From Cellulosilyticum ruminicola JCM 14822 (lineage in GTDB: Bacteria > Bacillota > Clostridia > Lachnospirales > Cellulosilyticaceae), in the NCBI RefSeq assembly GCF_001311925.1, contig NZ_BBCG01000003.1, forward strand, positions 28,681 through 92,680: a stretch of DNA of 64,000 nt. The letters are read 5' to 3'. Shown here piece by piece: positions 1 through 7,800 of this stretch; the first letter of the stretch is position 1; the number at the start of each line of letters is the position of its first letter. Both the position numbers and the translations under genes were made by a program. The notes beneath the pieces are model-generated. The model was not told the DNA's origin. It worked only from the letters and a program-made list of their open reading frames with translations, and did not search any database.

Positions 1-738
1 ACCTTCTACAGAAGCTTCTGAGTTAATATTTGTGTTTGTTTTATCTGTACCTTCTGCACCGAATAAGCGATTGTCTTCACTTGTTGTAAAAATAATTGTG
101 TAATAACCGTTTTCTACGTCCATCATGAAACCATATTGATTGCTATGAGAAGCATTAAATGTTTCACTAAATTTTTTTAAATCTTCCCATGTTTTTGGCA
201 CTTCTTCTTCACTGATAAGATCTTTATTATAAAAAAGGGCATACGTTTCTGCTGAAGCTGGGTAACCATACATTGTACCGTCATATGTAAGTGCTGAGCT
301 ACATGCACCTAATACGTTTTTTGCAAGTTCTTCTGGATTTGCTGTTGGAAGAATATGTCCACCAGCTACGAGTTCACCTAATTTATCGTGTGGTGCTGCG
401 AAAATGTCCGGCCCTACACCAGCTGGTCCATCTAAAGCGATTTGACTTGTAGTATCACCAAGTTCTACATTGACATATTCAATAGAAATGTTTGGATATT
501 GTGCTGTAAAAGCTTCTCCTGCTTGTTTAATGAATTCATCTGGTCCTGCTGTTGATTCCCATACTTTTAATGTAATAGGATCACTTGTAATTTCAGCAGC
601 TTCTTCACTTGAAGTTTCTGCAATTACTGTATTTGTGCTGGCATCTACACTAGATTCTCCCCCTTTGTTGCCACATCCTACGCTCATTGTACCTGCTACA
701 CACATTGCTGTTAATAATGCTATTTTTTTAAGTTTCAT
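1..738 (-). CDS. malE: Maltose/maltodextrin ABC transporter substrate-binding lipoprotein, 3' end outside the window
   Basis: The ATG at 738 is preceded by a strong AGGAGG ribosome binding site, and 246 codons are read before the window edge, so the C-terminus is missing. The N-terminus is a lipoprotein signal with a Lys-rich start, a hydrophobic core and lipobox SVGC with Cys22. The following Thr/Ser/Glu-rich linker leads into a solute-binding domain of the MalE type (WESTAGPDEF, DGPAGVGPDIFAAPHDKLG, then YALFYNKDL and PKTWEDL). The protein would sit on the outer face of the membrane and deliver maltodextrins to a MalFG permease. It starts 17 bases after the regulator gene at 756-1772 and is probably cotranscribed with it. 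Family assignment is strong; the exact sugar is inferred from homology and from the malQ/glgP genes nearby. Confidence 0.92.
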   Translation of the reverse strand, partial: MKLKKIALLTAMCVAGTMSVGCGNKGGESSVDASTNTVIAETSSEEAAEITSDPITLKVWESTAGPDEFIKQAGEAFTAQYPNISIEYVNVELGDTTSQIALDGPAGVGPDIFAAPHDKLGELVAGGHILPTANPEELAKNVLGACSSALTYDGTMYGYPASAETYALFYNKDLISEEEVPKTWEDLKKFSETFNASHSNQYGFMMDVENGYYTIIFTTSEDNRLFGAEGTDKTNTNINSEASVEG

Positions 739-755
739 ATAAATACCTCCTAGAT

Positions 756-1772
756 TTACATTGTGGATTTTTTCAAAACTATTTCGTAGTCTAATAATGT
801 TTGATGAGATACTTCTCCTCCATTTATTAAACTAATTAATACTTTTCCTGCCTGAATACCTAATGCTCTAATATCAATTTTAAGTGATGTAATCGGTGGA
901 TTATAGTTTGCAAGGTGAATACTATCATAAAATGATGCCACTTTAATATCTTTTGGCACACTATAACCTAATTCATTTAATTTAATGAGCAAGCGACTAC
1001 AAATCACATCATCACTGCAAACAATACATTCAGGCTTCTGCTGCATAATCAACTCAACTGCTCGATCAATCTGTACATAACTTATAAAATCTAAGAAAAC
1101 TAATCGTTCATCAATATCCTTCTCTTGCTCGTCAAAGGCTTGTTTAAAACCTTTGTACCTATTGTTATTCACAATATGATATTTACTTCCTGATAAAAAG
1201 GCTATATTTTCATAACCTAGCTTTAAAAGTACAGATGTTAATTCACAACACCCTCCTATATGATGATTATCGATTTGAATAATGCTTTCGTCCTCTACTG
1301 AACCTATAATAACAAATGGGATACCGGTCTGTTTCAGATACGCTATTGCCATATCATTTACTGTAGGCCTTGTTAAAACAATCCCATCTACCTTATGATT
1401 GCGAATTAATCTTTCAATAAGCTTGATATCATTTTCAGTAGCTGTAATCACAACAACATCATATTCAAATCCAGCTGCCACATCACATATCCCCATTAAA
1501 CAACTCTGAAAGAAAGGAATTTCTGTCTGCTTTGTATCTGACGGAAGAACAACACCTATATTAAAAGTTTTAGACTGAGCAAGACTCTTGGCAATCACAT
1601 TAGGTCTATAGTTATGCACTTCTATATACTCCCTTACGCGTTTGCGTGTCGCTTCTCCAATTCTCCCTTTACCTGATATAGCTCTTGAAACAGTGGTTTT
1701 TGAAACGCCTAATTCTCTTGCAATATCACTAATAGTTAGATTTTTTTCATTTTCCGCTTTGTACTGCTTCAC
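756..1772 (-). CDS. malR: LacI/GalR-family transcriptional regulator, probable maltodextrin regulator
   Basis: This 338-residue protein starts with GTG behind AAGGAGGT. Residues about 12-33 are the LacI-type helix-turn-helix (TISDIARELGVSKTTVSRA) followed by the hinge region (NYRPNVIAKSLAQSKT). From about residue 65 there is a periplasmic-binding-like effector domain (IGVVLPSD, DGIVLTRP, DNHHIGGCCELTSVLLKLGY, CSDDVICSRLL, ASFYDSIHLANYNPPITSL). Length is normal for the family. It is the first gene of a unit with malE, so it probably controls maltodextrin uptake and its own expression. Overlapping palindromes just downstream of the predicted -10 (1924-1938) are a good operator candidate, and a further palindrome AACCGGTT lies at 1795-1802 next to the ribosome binding site. 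The effector and regulon are inferred. Confidence 0.85.
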   Translation of the reverse strand: MKQYKAENEKNLTISDIARELGVSKTTVSRAISGKGRIGEATRKRVREYIEVHNYRPNVIAKSLAQSKTFNIGVVLPSDTKQTEIPFFQSCLMGICDVAAGFEYDVVVITATENDIKLIERLIRNHKVDGIVLTRPTVNDMAIAYLKQTGIPFVIIGSVEDESIIQIDNHHIGGCCELTSVLLKLGYENIAFLSGSKYHIVNNNRYKGFKQAFDEQEKDIDERLVFLDFISYVQIDRAVELIMQQKPECIVCSDDVICSRLLIKLNELGYSVPKDIKVASFYDSIHLANYNPPITSLKIDIRALGIQAGKVLISLINGGEVSHQTLLDYEIVLKKSTM

Positions 1773-1923
1773 AAACTCACCTCCTTAGTTGGTTAACCGG
1801 TTGTTTATATATTCACATTAGCATTATTTTTAACTTCTGTCAATTTATATTTTTATAAATTTATAGTTATTTTTTTGACAATTACTTATTTATTTTTAAT
1901 AATATTGCTTGCATTAATGTTTT

Positions 1924-1967
1924 GCAACGTTGCGCAACTTGTATAATATGCTTCAAAACTTTTTCAA
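1924..1967 (-). promoter_or_regulatory. Promoter and double palindromic LacI-type operator of malR-malE
   Basis: Read on the minus strand there is a TTGAAA (1962-1967) with possible -10 elements TATTAT/TATACA around 1940-1948 (spacing 13-16, not ideal). Immediately downstream come two overlapping perfect 10-bp palindromes, GCAACGTTGC (1924-1933) and GTTGCGCAAC (1929-1938). A central CG between AT-rich arms is typical of LacI-family operators such as those of MalR and CcpA. Overlap with the start of transcription suggests repression by MalR (autoregulation) or by CcpA. The rest of 1803-2036 is AT-rich with no gene. Confidence 0.55.
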
Positions 1968-2036
1968 CCTCTAATCCTCACAGTTCTAAATAAAAGATTT
2001 ATTTAGAATTCTTTTTTATAAAAATTATAAATAGGC

Positions 2037-2074
2037 ACAAAAAAGGTATCATCTCTTTGGATGATACCTTTTTT
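2037..2074 (-). terminator. Rho-independent terminator after the M55 peptidase gene
   Basis: A perfect stem GGTATCATC (2045-2053) / GATGATACC (2060-2068) is flanked by an A run on one side and a T run on the other, so it can work in both directions. It lies directly after the stop codon of the minus-strand gene at 2076-2873. Confidence 0.85.
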
Positions 2075-2075
2075 G

Positions 2076-2873
2076 TTACATAAATAAAAGAAAACTTAAT
2101 ACTTGCATGTAGTCATTGGTTTTAAAACATACACTGTATTCTGAAATTTGTTCCACACCAGGGTAAAATGAATACTTATATGCGTCCTCATGTCTTGTAA
2201 ACTCTACAACTAGCTCATATTCCTTTTGATTGTGAATGGCATATTGATTAAGATCTGCTTCTACTGCTTTTTTGACGTGCTTATAAATACGCTCTATAGC
2301 TACTTCAGGATGAATACTTACAAGAGCCCCACCAAATCCTTCGCCTGTTGCTACTGTCTCTATTTTAGAATCAAACCTTCTAACATGACGTATGAGATTA
2401 CCATCACCTGTTACAGCTACTACAGGAACTTTTAAATAATAGGCGCCATATGCAAAAATTAAAAATTCATCTGCAATCTCTCCATTAATTTGTATATTTC
2501 TTATTTTATCAGGATTTAAAGAATGCTTTAACGGACTGCCATTTGTATCTGCACCACTATGATAGCCAATAAACACAGCTGCATCAAAACTTTCATCTAA
2601 TCCTTCGATCATACTTAGTGGATGATTACTCCATCCTGAAATAATTTTTACTTCTTTTGGTAATAATTCATGAATTAAATTTTTACCATCTTCATGGGCA
2701 TCTTTTACTAAGATTTCTGTCACACCAGCTTCTAAAAGCGCCTTGCAAGCTGCTGCCACTTCTTTTGTCATTTGTAATCTATAAATTTCATATCCTTCAT
2801 GCCCTTTATGTGTCTCATCCCAATTTGAAATACCAGTTACACCTTCAATATCTGCGCTTATATAGACTTTCAA
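2076..2873 (-). CDS. M55-family D-aminopeptidase (DppA-like)
   Basis: The 265-residue product opens with MKVYISADIEGVTGI, the signature of the M55 family, in which Asp8 and Glu10 bind zinc. Further family motifs are VKDAHEDGKN near residue 57 and FIGYHSGA near residue 102. Members are cytoplasmic self-compartmentalising aminopeptidases that release D-amino acids, for example D-Ala from short peptides derived from cell wall. The length is normal. The start is TTG at 2873 behind GGGGGAATAAAG. It is a single gene ending in its own terminator and diverges from pepF, another peptidase, which suggests peptide recycling. Substrate preference cannot be read from the sequence. Confidence 0.9.
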   Translation of the reverse strand: MKVYISADIEGVTGISNWDETHKGHEGYEIYRLQMTKEVAAACKALLEAGVTEILVKDAHEDGKNLIHELLPKEVKIISGWSNHPLSMIEGLDESFDAAVFIGYHSGADTNGSPLKHSLNPDKIRNIQINGEIADEFLIFAYGAYYLKVPVVAVTGDGNLIRHVRRFDSKIETVATGEGFGGALVSIHPEVAIERIYKHVKKAVEADLNQYAIHNQKEYELVVEFTRHEDAYKYSFYPGVEQISEYSVCFKTNDYMQVLSFLLFM

Positions 2874-2947
2874 CTTTATTCCCCCTAAATTTTGTCATTT
2901 CTATTTATGAGTATAACAAAATAGGCGAATAATAGCAAAATTTTAAT

Positions 2948-2977
2948 TTGTTATTTTCCAAGAAATTAGAGTATACT
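2948..2977 (+). promoter_or_regulatory. Sigma-A-type promoter of pepF
   Basis: TTGTTA (2948-2953) and TATACT (2972-2977) are separated by 18 bases. The -10 lies 35 bases before the pepF ATG at 3013, with AAAGGAG at 2998-3004 as its ribosome binding site. Confidence 0.6.
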
Positions 2978-3012
2978 ATATAATAATATATTTAATTAAA
3001 GGAGTTAGAAAT

Positions 3013-4812
3013 ATGGCACATACACTTCCAAAAAGAAAAGATGTCAAATTAGAAGATACTTGGAGACTTGAGGATATCTACGAAACAGATGATGCTTTTA
3101 AAGTTGCCTTCTCTCATGCAGAATCACAAATAGAGACTTTCAAACAATTCGAAGGTCATCTAATTGAAAATGCCCAGATACTTTATAATTACTTAACAAA
3201 ACAAGATGATTTTTGGCTTGAAGTTAACAAACTTTATGTTTATTCACATATGCGTTTACACCAAGATGGAGGCAATGACTTCTATCAAGACCTTTCCAGT
3301 CAAGCTGAAATGCTTGCTGTTAAAGCTTCTACTGCACTTTCTTTTGCAAGCAGTGAACTTGCATCTCTTTCAGAAGAAAGCATTGTAGACTTTATAAAAG
3401 CTGTACCTAAACTTAAACTTTATAAGCGCTATTTAAGTGAGATTTTACGTCAAAAATCACATATCTTAGATGCACAAACAGAATCTCTTTTAGCCCAAGT
3501 AGGTGAACTTGCAGGCACACCAAGTAATGCTTTTGCTATGCTTAACAATGTTGATCTTAAATTCCCTGTAATTAAAAATGAAAAATATGAAGATGTTCAG
3601 CTCACTCATGGTAATTATATTAGTTTATTAGAAAATGCTGATCGTAATGTACGTGAAAATGCTTTTACAGCACTTTATAATACTTACGACAGCATGAAAA
3701 ATACCATTGCCGCTTTATTTACAGGTAATGTGAAACAATATGGTTTCTTTAGTACAACACGCCACTATGATTCACCACTTCATGCAGCCTTATCTGATAA
3801 TAATATTCCAGTAACTGTTTATGATAATCTTATTGAAACAGTTAATAAAAATCTAGATATTATGCATGATTATGTAGCACTTCGTAAAGAAGCTTTAGGC
3901 TTAGACACCTTGCATATGTATGATTTATTCGTCCCTATTGTAAAGGACTTCCATAAACCTATTGCATTTGATGAGGCTTGTAACATCGTCCTTAAAGCAC
4001 TTGAGCCAATGGGTGAAAACTATGTTAAACTCCTTAAAGAAGCTTTTGACAACCGTTGGATCGATAAATATGAAAATGAAGGTAAACGTAGTGGTGCTTA
4101 CTCTTGGGGAACATATGGGGCACCTCATCCATATGTTCTTATGAACTTCACAAATAATGTACACAATTTATTTACTTTAGCACATGAAATGGGTCATGCT
4201 ATGCATAGCTATTTCTCTTCACATACACAACCACATATTTATGCAGACTATTGTATCTTCGTTGCAGAAGTTGCTTCTACGGTCAACGAAGCGCTCCTTA
4301 TGCAATATCTTTTAAAAACAACTACAGAACCTGCTTTCAAAAAATATCTTATTAACTACTTTATGGAACAATTCCGTAGTACACTTTATCGCCAAACGAT
4401 GTTTGCCGAATTTGAAAAAGAAATGCATATATTAAATAGCCAAGGTGTCACACTTACAACTAAGCTCCTTTGTGATAAATATTATGCACTTGTAAAAAAA
4501 TATCATGGTGATGCAATAGAAGTTGATGAAGCTATTGCTTTAGAATGGGCACGTATTCCTCATTTCTATACACCATTCTATGTATATCAATATGCAACAG
4601 GTTATTCAGCCGCTATTACACTCTCTGAACGTATCCTAAAAGAAGGTAAAAGTGCTGTTGAAGATTATATGAAATTCTTAAGTGGTGGTTCTTCTCAAGA
4701 TCCAATTGATTTACTTAAACTTGCTGGTGTAGATATGAGTAAACCAGAACCAATTGAAACTGCGCTTAAACAATTTGCTTCTCTTATTAACGAATTTAAG
4801 CAAATGCAATAA
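3013..4812 (+). CDS. pepF: Oligoendopeptidase F (M3B metallopeptidase)
   Basis: This 599-residue cytoplasmic zinc endopeptidase cleaves medium-length peptides. The zinc site HEMGHAMH starts at residue 391 (HExxH), and the downstream EVASTVNEALL segment supplies the third ligand Glu. The N-terminal PKRKDVKLEDTWRLEDIY and the C-terminal YVYQYATGYSAA are also typical of PepF. Length matches the family at about 600 residues. It has its own promoter and a bidirectional terminator, so it is monocistronic. No signal peptide is seen. Confidence 0.96.
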   Translation: MAHTLPKRKDVKLEDTWRLEDIYETDDAFKVAFSHAESQIETFKQFEGHLIENAQILYNYLTKQDDFWLEVNKLYVYSHMRLHQDGGNDFYQDLSSQAEMLAVKASTALSFASSELASLSEESIVDFIKAVPKLKLYKRYLSEILRQKSHILDAQTESLLAQVGELAGTPSNAFAMLNNVDLKFPVIKNEKYEDVQLTHGNYISLLENADRNVRENAFTALYNTYDSMKNTIAALFTGNVKQYGFFSTTRHYDSPLHAALSDNNIPVTVYDNLIETVNKNLDIMHDYVALRKEALGLDTLHMYDLFVPIVKDFHKPIAFDEACNIVLKALEPMGENYVKLLKEAFDNRWIDKYENEGKRSGAYSWGTYGAPHPYVLMNFTNNVHNLFTLAHEMGHAMHSYFSSHTQPHIYADYCIFVAEVASTVNEALLMQYLLKTTTEPAFKKYLINYFMEQFRSTLYRQTMFAEFEKEMHILNSQGVTLTTKLLCDKYYALVKKYHGDAIEVDEAIALEWARIPHFYTPFYVYQYATGYSAAITLSERILKEGKSAVEDYMKFLSGGSSQDPIDLLKLAGVDMSKPEPIETALKQFASLINEFKQMQ

Positions 4813-4842
4813 ACCTTTTTAATCTGATTTCTTGATAAGTAT

Positions 4843-4891
4843 AAAAATAGCTCTAATACTTAATGTAACATCAAGTATTAGAGCTATTTTT
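4843..4891. terminator. Bidirectional terminator between pepF and the CorA-like gene
   Basis: AAAAATAGCTCTAATACTT (4843-4861) pairs perfectly over 19 bases with AAGTATTAGAGCTATTTTT (4873-4891). Convergent genes end on either side, so it serves both. The stop codon of the minus-strand gene lies in its right edge. Confidence 0.93.
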
Positions 4892-6401
4892 ATACGCCAC
4901 TTCCATAACGGCATATAATAAATATACTGAGACAAAAAATAAGGACATATATAATCTTCAATGTGATATTAAGTTTTGTTTTTCGCTTATTCCATGTACA
5001 TACAACTACTGTAATCAATATAGGTAAGAGCACATAGCTATTCATCCATAAGCCTACTCTTTCACTACGCCACCAATGATTAATTTCTTTTTGTAAAATA
5101 TTCATGCCAAAAAGACTTGTTACAAAGCTTGGAATAACCAATGCTGCCCCTACAATTGTTAAAAGTTCTACTTTCACAGTAGATTGAGCCTGCTCAACTA
5201 AATTTGCATATTCTCTCACTTCATCTATTTCAAAATTAAGCTGTTCAAGTTCTTCACTAATTTTTAGCTGCTGAGAAAGTTTTTCATATATATGTGCCCC
5301 TTGTGCATCTTCTGTCACTTCTTTAAAATATAGCTGATTAATAAACTGAATATAGATTTCATAAATACTTGAAATGGCTGATGAAATTTCTTCTTTTCCT
5401 AAAGTGGATACTTTAGCTATTTCATTGGATAAACTTAAAAGTGTTGCTCTTTGCATTAAAACCAATGCCACAAGCTGATCGTATAATCTATTTTCAGGCA
5501 TTTCCCTGGTCACACATAATAAAGCAAAACGGCTAATCCCATAGATTGAATCTTGATTCTTCAGATAATAAGTTGATCCAATGTGCTCTGGAATATCATC
5601 TTCTTCATGATAAGTTACTTTTTTATTGATTGTCATCATCCGCTCTAATTCTTCATAAGAAGCCGTAGCTTCTTGAATATGTTTAAGGACTTCTTGATTT
5701 TTATAAAGACATAAACAAAACATTTGATTACCTAAAATAGTATCTATTGTCACTTTACTTGACTTTTCATCTTGCACTTTAATAGCAAAATCTTCTCCTA
5801 ATACGGTCATAATGACCTTACTGATTTTAAGGCCATTTTTCAAATAGTTCTCCTTATAACTTTCAACAATATGACGTTTTTCATTAAGATGTAAAATAAT
5901 TGCATCTGGAAAAAGTTCTTCTTTTGCTTTAGATAAAGGTAGTATAGGCGGATAAACACCTTTACTAAAACTATTAATAGCCTCTATGGCCTCTACATCT
6001 GTATACTTTGTATTACTAATCGTAAAAGAAAGTACACCAATCCCTGTTTTATAAATCTTAAGGCTTATTTCTTCAATGTATAGCGTATAAGTGATGCCAC
6101 CTACTGTAATCATAAAATAATTTGTCATAGCTAAATCTTCATACGTATAGTTTCTAACAATAACAGGCCCCTTATGCATGGTGTATAAGGCTGTACGAAT
6201 AGGTTTATAAAAATAAATAAATTCATTATAATCTTTTTCTGTAGCAATTTTTAAATCATGTATTTTCCAACCTGATAATTGATTAAACAACTTATTTTGA
6301 ATTTGATTATGCTGTACAAATAAATTTGTTTCCTTTTTATGATTATAACGCCAGCTAAATGGAAATAAAAATATATGTTCACTTATAAGTTCCTTTTTCA
6401 T
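4890..6401 (-). CDS. CorA-like membrane protein, possible divalent cation transporter
   Basis: The 503-residue protein has a long soluble N-terminal part (1 to about 400) starting with SEHIFLFPFSWRYNH, a helical, acidic stretch around 320-405 that may be coiled coil, and a C-terminal membrane part. The first membrane helix (LLTIVGAALVIPSFVTSLF) is followed directly by GMN, the ion-selectivity motif of CorA channels, then a short acidic loop (ILQKEINHWWRSERVG). Two more hydrophobic helices follow (YVLLPILITVVV and IIYVLIFCLSIFIICRYG), one more than the usual two of CorA. I infer a Mg2+/Co2+-type channel, but the soluble domain is divergent and the substrate is unknown. The ribosome binding site before the ATG is weak. 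A terminator separates it from the upstream Asn-rich gene. Confidence 0.7.
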   Translation of the reverse strand: MKKELISEHIFLFPFSWRYNHKKETNLFVQHNQIQNKLFNQLSGWKIHDLKIATEKDYNEFIYFYKPIRTALYTMHKGPVIVRNYTYEDLAMTNYFMITVGGITYTLYIEEISLKIYKTGIGVLSFTISNTKYTDVEAIEAINSFSKGVYPPILPLSKAKEELFPDAIILHLNEKRHIVESYKENYLKNGLKISKVIMTVLGEDFAIKVQDEKSSKVTIDTILGNQMFCLCLYKNQEVLKHIQEATASYEELERMMTINKKVTYHEEDDIPEHIGSTYYLKNQDSIYGISRFALLCVTREMPENRLYDQLVALVLMQRATLLSLSNEIAKVSTLGKEEISSAISSIYEIYIQFINQLYFKEVTEDAQGAHIYEKLSQQLKISEELEQLNFEIDEVREYANLVEQAQSTVKVELLTIVGAALVIPSFVTSLFGMNILQKEINHWWRSERVGLWMNSYVLLPILITVVVCTWNKRKTKLNITLKIIYVLIFCLSIFIICRYGSGV

Positions 6402-6423
6402 CGACTACACCATACTATCAAAT

Positions 6424-6455
6424 AAAAGGATGTTCTTCTGTAAAAACATCCTTTT
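6424..6455 (-). terminator. Terminator between the Asn-rich gene and the CorA-like gene
   Basis: AAAAGGATGTT (6424-6434) pairs with AACATCCTTTT (6445-6455), with T-rich DNA on the minus strand after the stem. It would end transcription of the small gene at 6493-6744. Confidence 0.75.
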
Positions 6456-6492
6456 ATAAACTAATTTATTTAAATTATTATACTTCAAATAT

Positions 6493-6744
6493 CTATTTTG
6501 TATAGTTGTTATTATTAGCATTGCTATAATTATTTTTATTGTTAGCGTTGCTATAGTTGTTATTGTTATTAGCATTATTATAGTTGTTATAATTGCTAGC
6601 ATTGTTGTAGTTGTTATTGTTATTAGCATTATTATAGTTATTATAATTGTTAGAATTGCTATAGTTATGTTCATTTAATGAATTACTATAATTGTTTTTA
6701 CTACCGCAGTTATTATAATTGTTGTTATTGTTATTTTGAGCCAT
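6493..6744 (-). CDS. Small Asn/Tyr-rich low-complexity repeat protein
   Basis: The ATG at 6744 is chosen because TAAGGAGGGC lies 7 bases upstream; an earlier in-frame start at 6789 has no such site. The 83-residue product (MAQNNNNNNYNNCGSKNNYS...) is mostly Asn, with Tyr, Ser and Ala, one Cys, and almost no hydrophobic residues. It has two adjacent 18-residue repeats (NNYNNANNNNNYNNASNY type) and a partial third. No known domain is seen. Small Asn-rich proteins of spore-forming clostridia are sometimes spore-associated, but nothing here proves that. A good ribosome binding site and a terminator argue that it is a real expressed gene. It stands alone between two unrelated genes. Confidence 0.7.
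   Translation of the reverse strand: MAQNNNNNNYNNCGSKNNYSNSLNEHNYSNSNNYNNYNNANNNNNYNNASNYNNYNNANNNNNYSNANNKNNYSNANNNNYTK
6556..6663 (-). repeat. Two tandem 54-bp repeats inside the Asn-rich gene
   Basis: Units 6556-6609 and 6610-6663 agree at nearly all positions, and each encodes 18 residues. A degenerate partial copy lies on the 3' side (toward 6493). The period is a multiple of three, so copy-number change would keep the frame. Confidence 0.8.
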
Positions 6745-6773
6745 TTTAAAGCCCTCCTTAATAATAATTTTGC

Positions 6774-6793
6774 TTAAATGAATCTTCATTTAA
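6774..6793. promoter_or_regulatory. Perfect 20-bp palindrome upstream of the Asn-rich gene
   Basis: TTAAATGAA (6774-6782) and TTCATTTAA (6785-6793) are perfect inverted arms around two bases. The site lies about 30 bases upstream of the gene start, where an operator or the 5' leader would be. No matching regulator is known to me. Confidence 0.4.
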
Positions 6794-6875
6794 CACAATA
6801 CTTATTATCTACGTTACGGCTTATTTTATTCTTAAATTTAAGTTATAAAAAAATTTTTAGCGTTTTAACTCCTAG

Positions 6876-7676
6876 TTAAAAACCATACACTTCTGAAACT
6901 TTATCGCGCTTTGCAACAGTTACAACAATATCACGGCCAATTTGAATATTATTCTCTTCTAATGCTGTCTTAGCTGTTAAATAAGCTAAATCAGGTACAT
7001 TATTATCTTTACTTAAGTGACCAAGAACAGCCCATTCTAGACCGTCATGATAAATTGCTACCAGCGTTTTGGCTGCATCTTCATTATTTAAGTGTCCCTT
7101 ACTTCCTAAAATACGTTTTTTTAGTGGAAATGGATAACTGCCTGCTTCTAACATACGAATATCATGGTTAAATTCTAGTAAAATTCCATTAGAACCTTTT
7201 AAATGATTGGCAATTTCTTCATCAATCATACCAATATCTGTCGCTAATGTAATCTTCTTATCTTTATATTCAAAAATGTAACCTACCGGATCTACTGAAT
7301 CATGATGGATACTATAAGGTAGGATGCGTAATTCACCATGTTGCATATATACATTCTTCTCCAATATACGTATATTCTCTTCTTTTACAGTGCCTAACAT
7401 ATTATCTGCTAACATTTTATCCCAAGCTTTTTGTGTGGCATAAATAGGTGTATTATATTTTCTACTAAAGATTCCAACACCTTTAATATGATCTGAATGT
7501 TCATGTGTAATTAAAATACCGTTAATCGTCTCAGGATTTACCCCTATTTCTCCAAGCCCTGCAATAGCCTTCTTACCACTAATCCCTACATCTATTAAAA
7601 ACTGCTGATCTCCAGCACCTAAATACGCACAGTTTCCACTACTACCACTTGCAATAGCACATAATTTAAATTCCAT
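6876..7676 (-). CDS. yycJ: MBL-fold metallo-hydrolase of the YycJ/WalJ family
   Basis: The 266-residue protein has the metallo-beta-lactamase fold with HEHSDH at residues 58-63, a later His/Asp set (ATDIGMI, LEFNHD) and GHLSKDN near the C-terminus. The N-terminus FKLCAIASGSSGNCAYLG is typical of YycJ/WalJ, a cytoplasmic phosphodiesterase-like or 5'-exonuclease enzyme that in Bacillus lies with the walKR cell-wall regulators. Here it stands apart from any two-component genes. GAAGGAGACGAAAG precedes the ATG. Assignment to the family is firm; the exact substrate is not known. Confidence 0.9.
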   Translation of the reverse strand: MEFKLCAIASGSSGNCAYLGAGDQQFLIDVGISGKKAIAGLGEIGVNPETINGILITHEHSDHIKGVGIFSRKYNTPIYATQKAWDKMLADNMLGTVKEENIRILEKNVYMQHGELRILPYSIHHDSVDPVGYIFEYKDKKITLATDIGMIDEEIANHLKGSNGILLEFNHDIRMLEAGSYPFPLKKRILGSKGHLNNEDAAKTLVAIYHDGLEWAVLGHLSKDNNVPDLAYLTAKTALEENNIQIGRDIVVTVAKRDKVSEVYGF

Positions 7677-7753
7677 CTTTCGTCTCCTTCTATCGTTTCT
7701 AGCTTCTATTACTATATCACACTTTGTCTTAAAATGTATGAAGTTTTTAGTAC

Positions 7754-7798
7754 CACAAAATGAGCTGTCAATTATTTCCTATGACAACTCATTTTGTG
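7754..7798 (-). terminator. Terminator of the prkA-yhbH-spoVR operon
   Basis: CACAAAATGAGCTGTCA (7754-7770) pairs with TGACAACTCATTTTGTG (7782-7798) with one mismatch. It lies just after the stop codon at 7801 that spoVR would use in its restored frame, which supports the longer spoVR reading. Confidence 0.75.
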
Positions 7799-7800
7799 CT

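Noticed and set aside
6405..6674. Minus-strand Ile/Thr-rich frame overlapping the Asn-rich gene
   Set aside because: It is the AAT/AAC repeat read in another frame (Ile/Thr/Met) with no ribosome binding site; the Asn frame has one.
6541..6680. Regular repeats that could suggest a CRISPR or intergenic satellite
   Set aside because: The repeats are directly adjacent with no spacers, have a period of 54 bases and lie in frame in a gene with a good start, so they are coding repeats.
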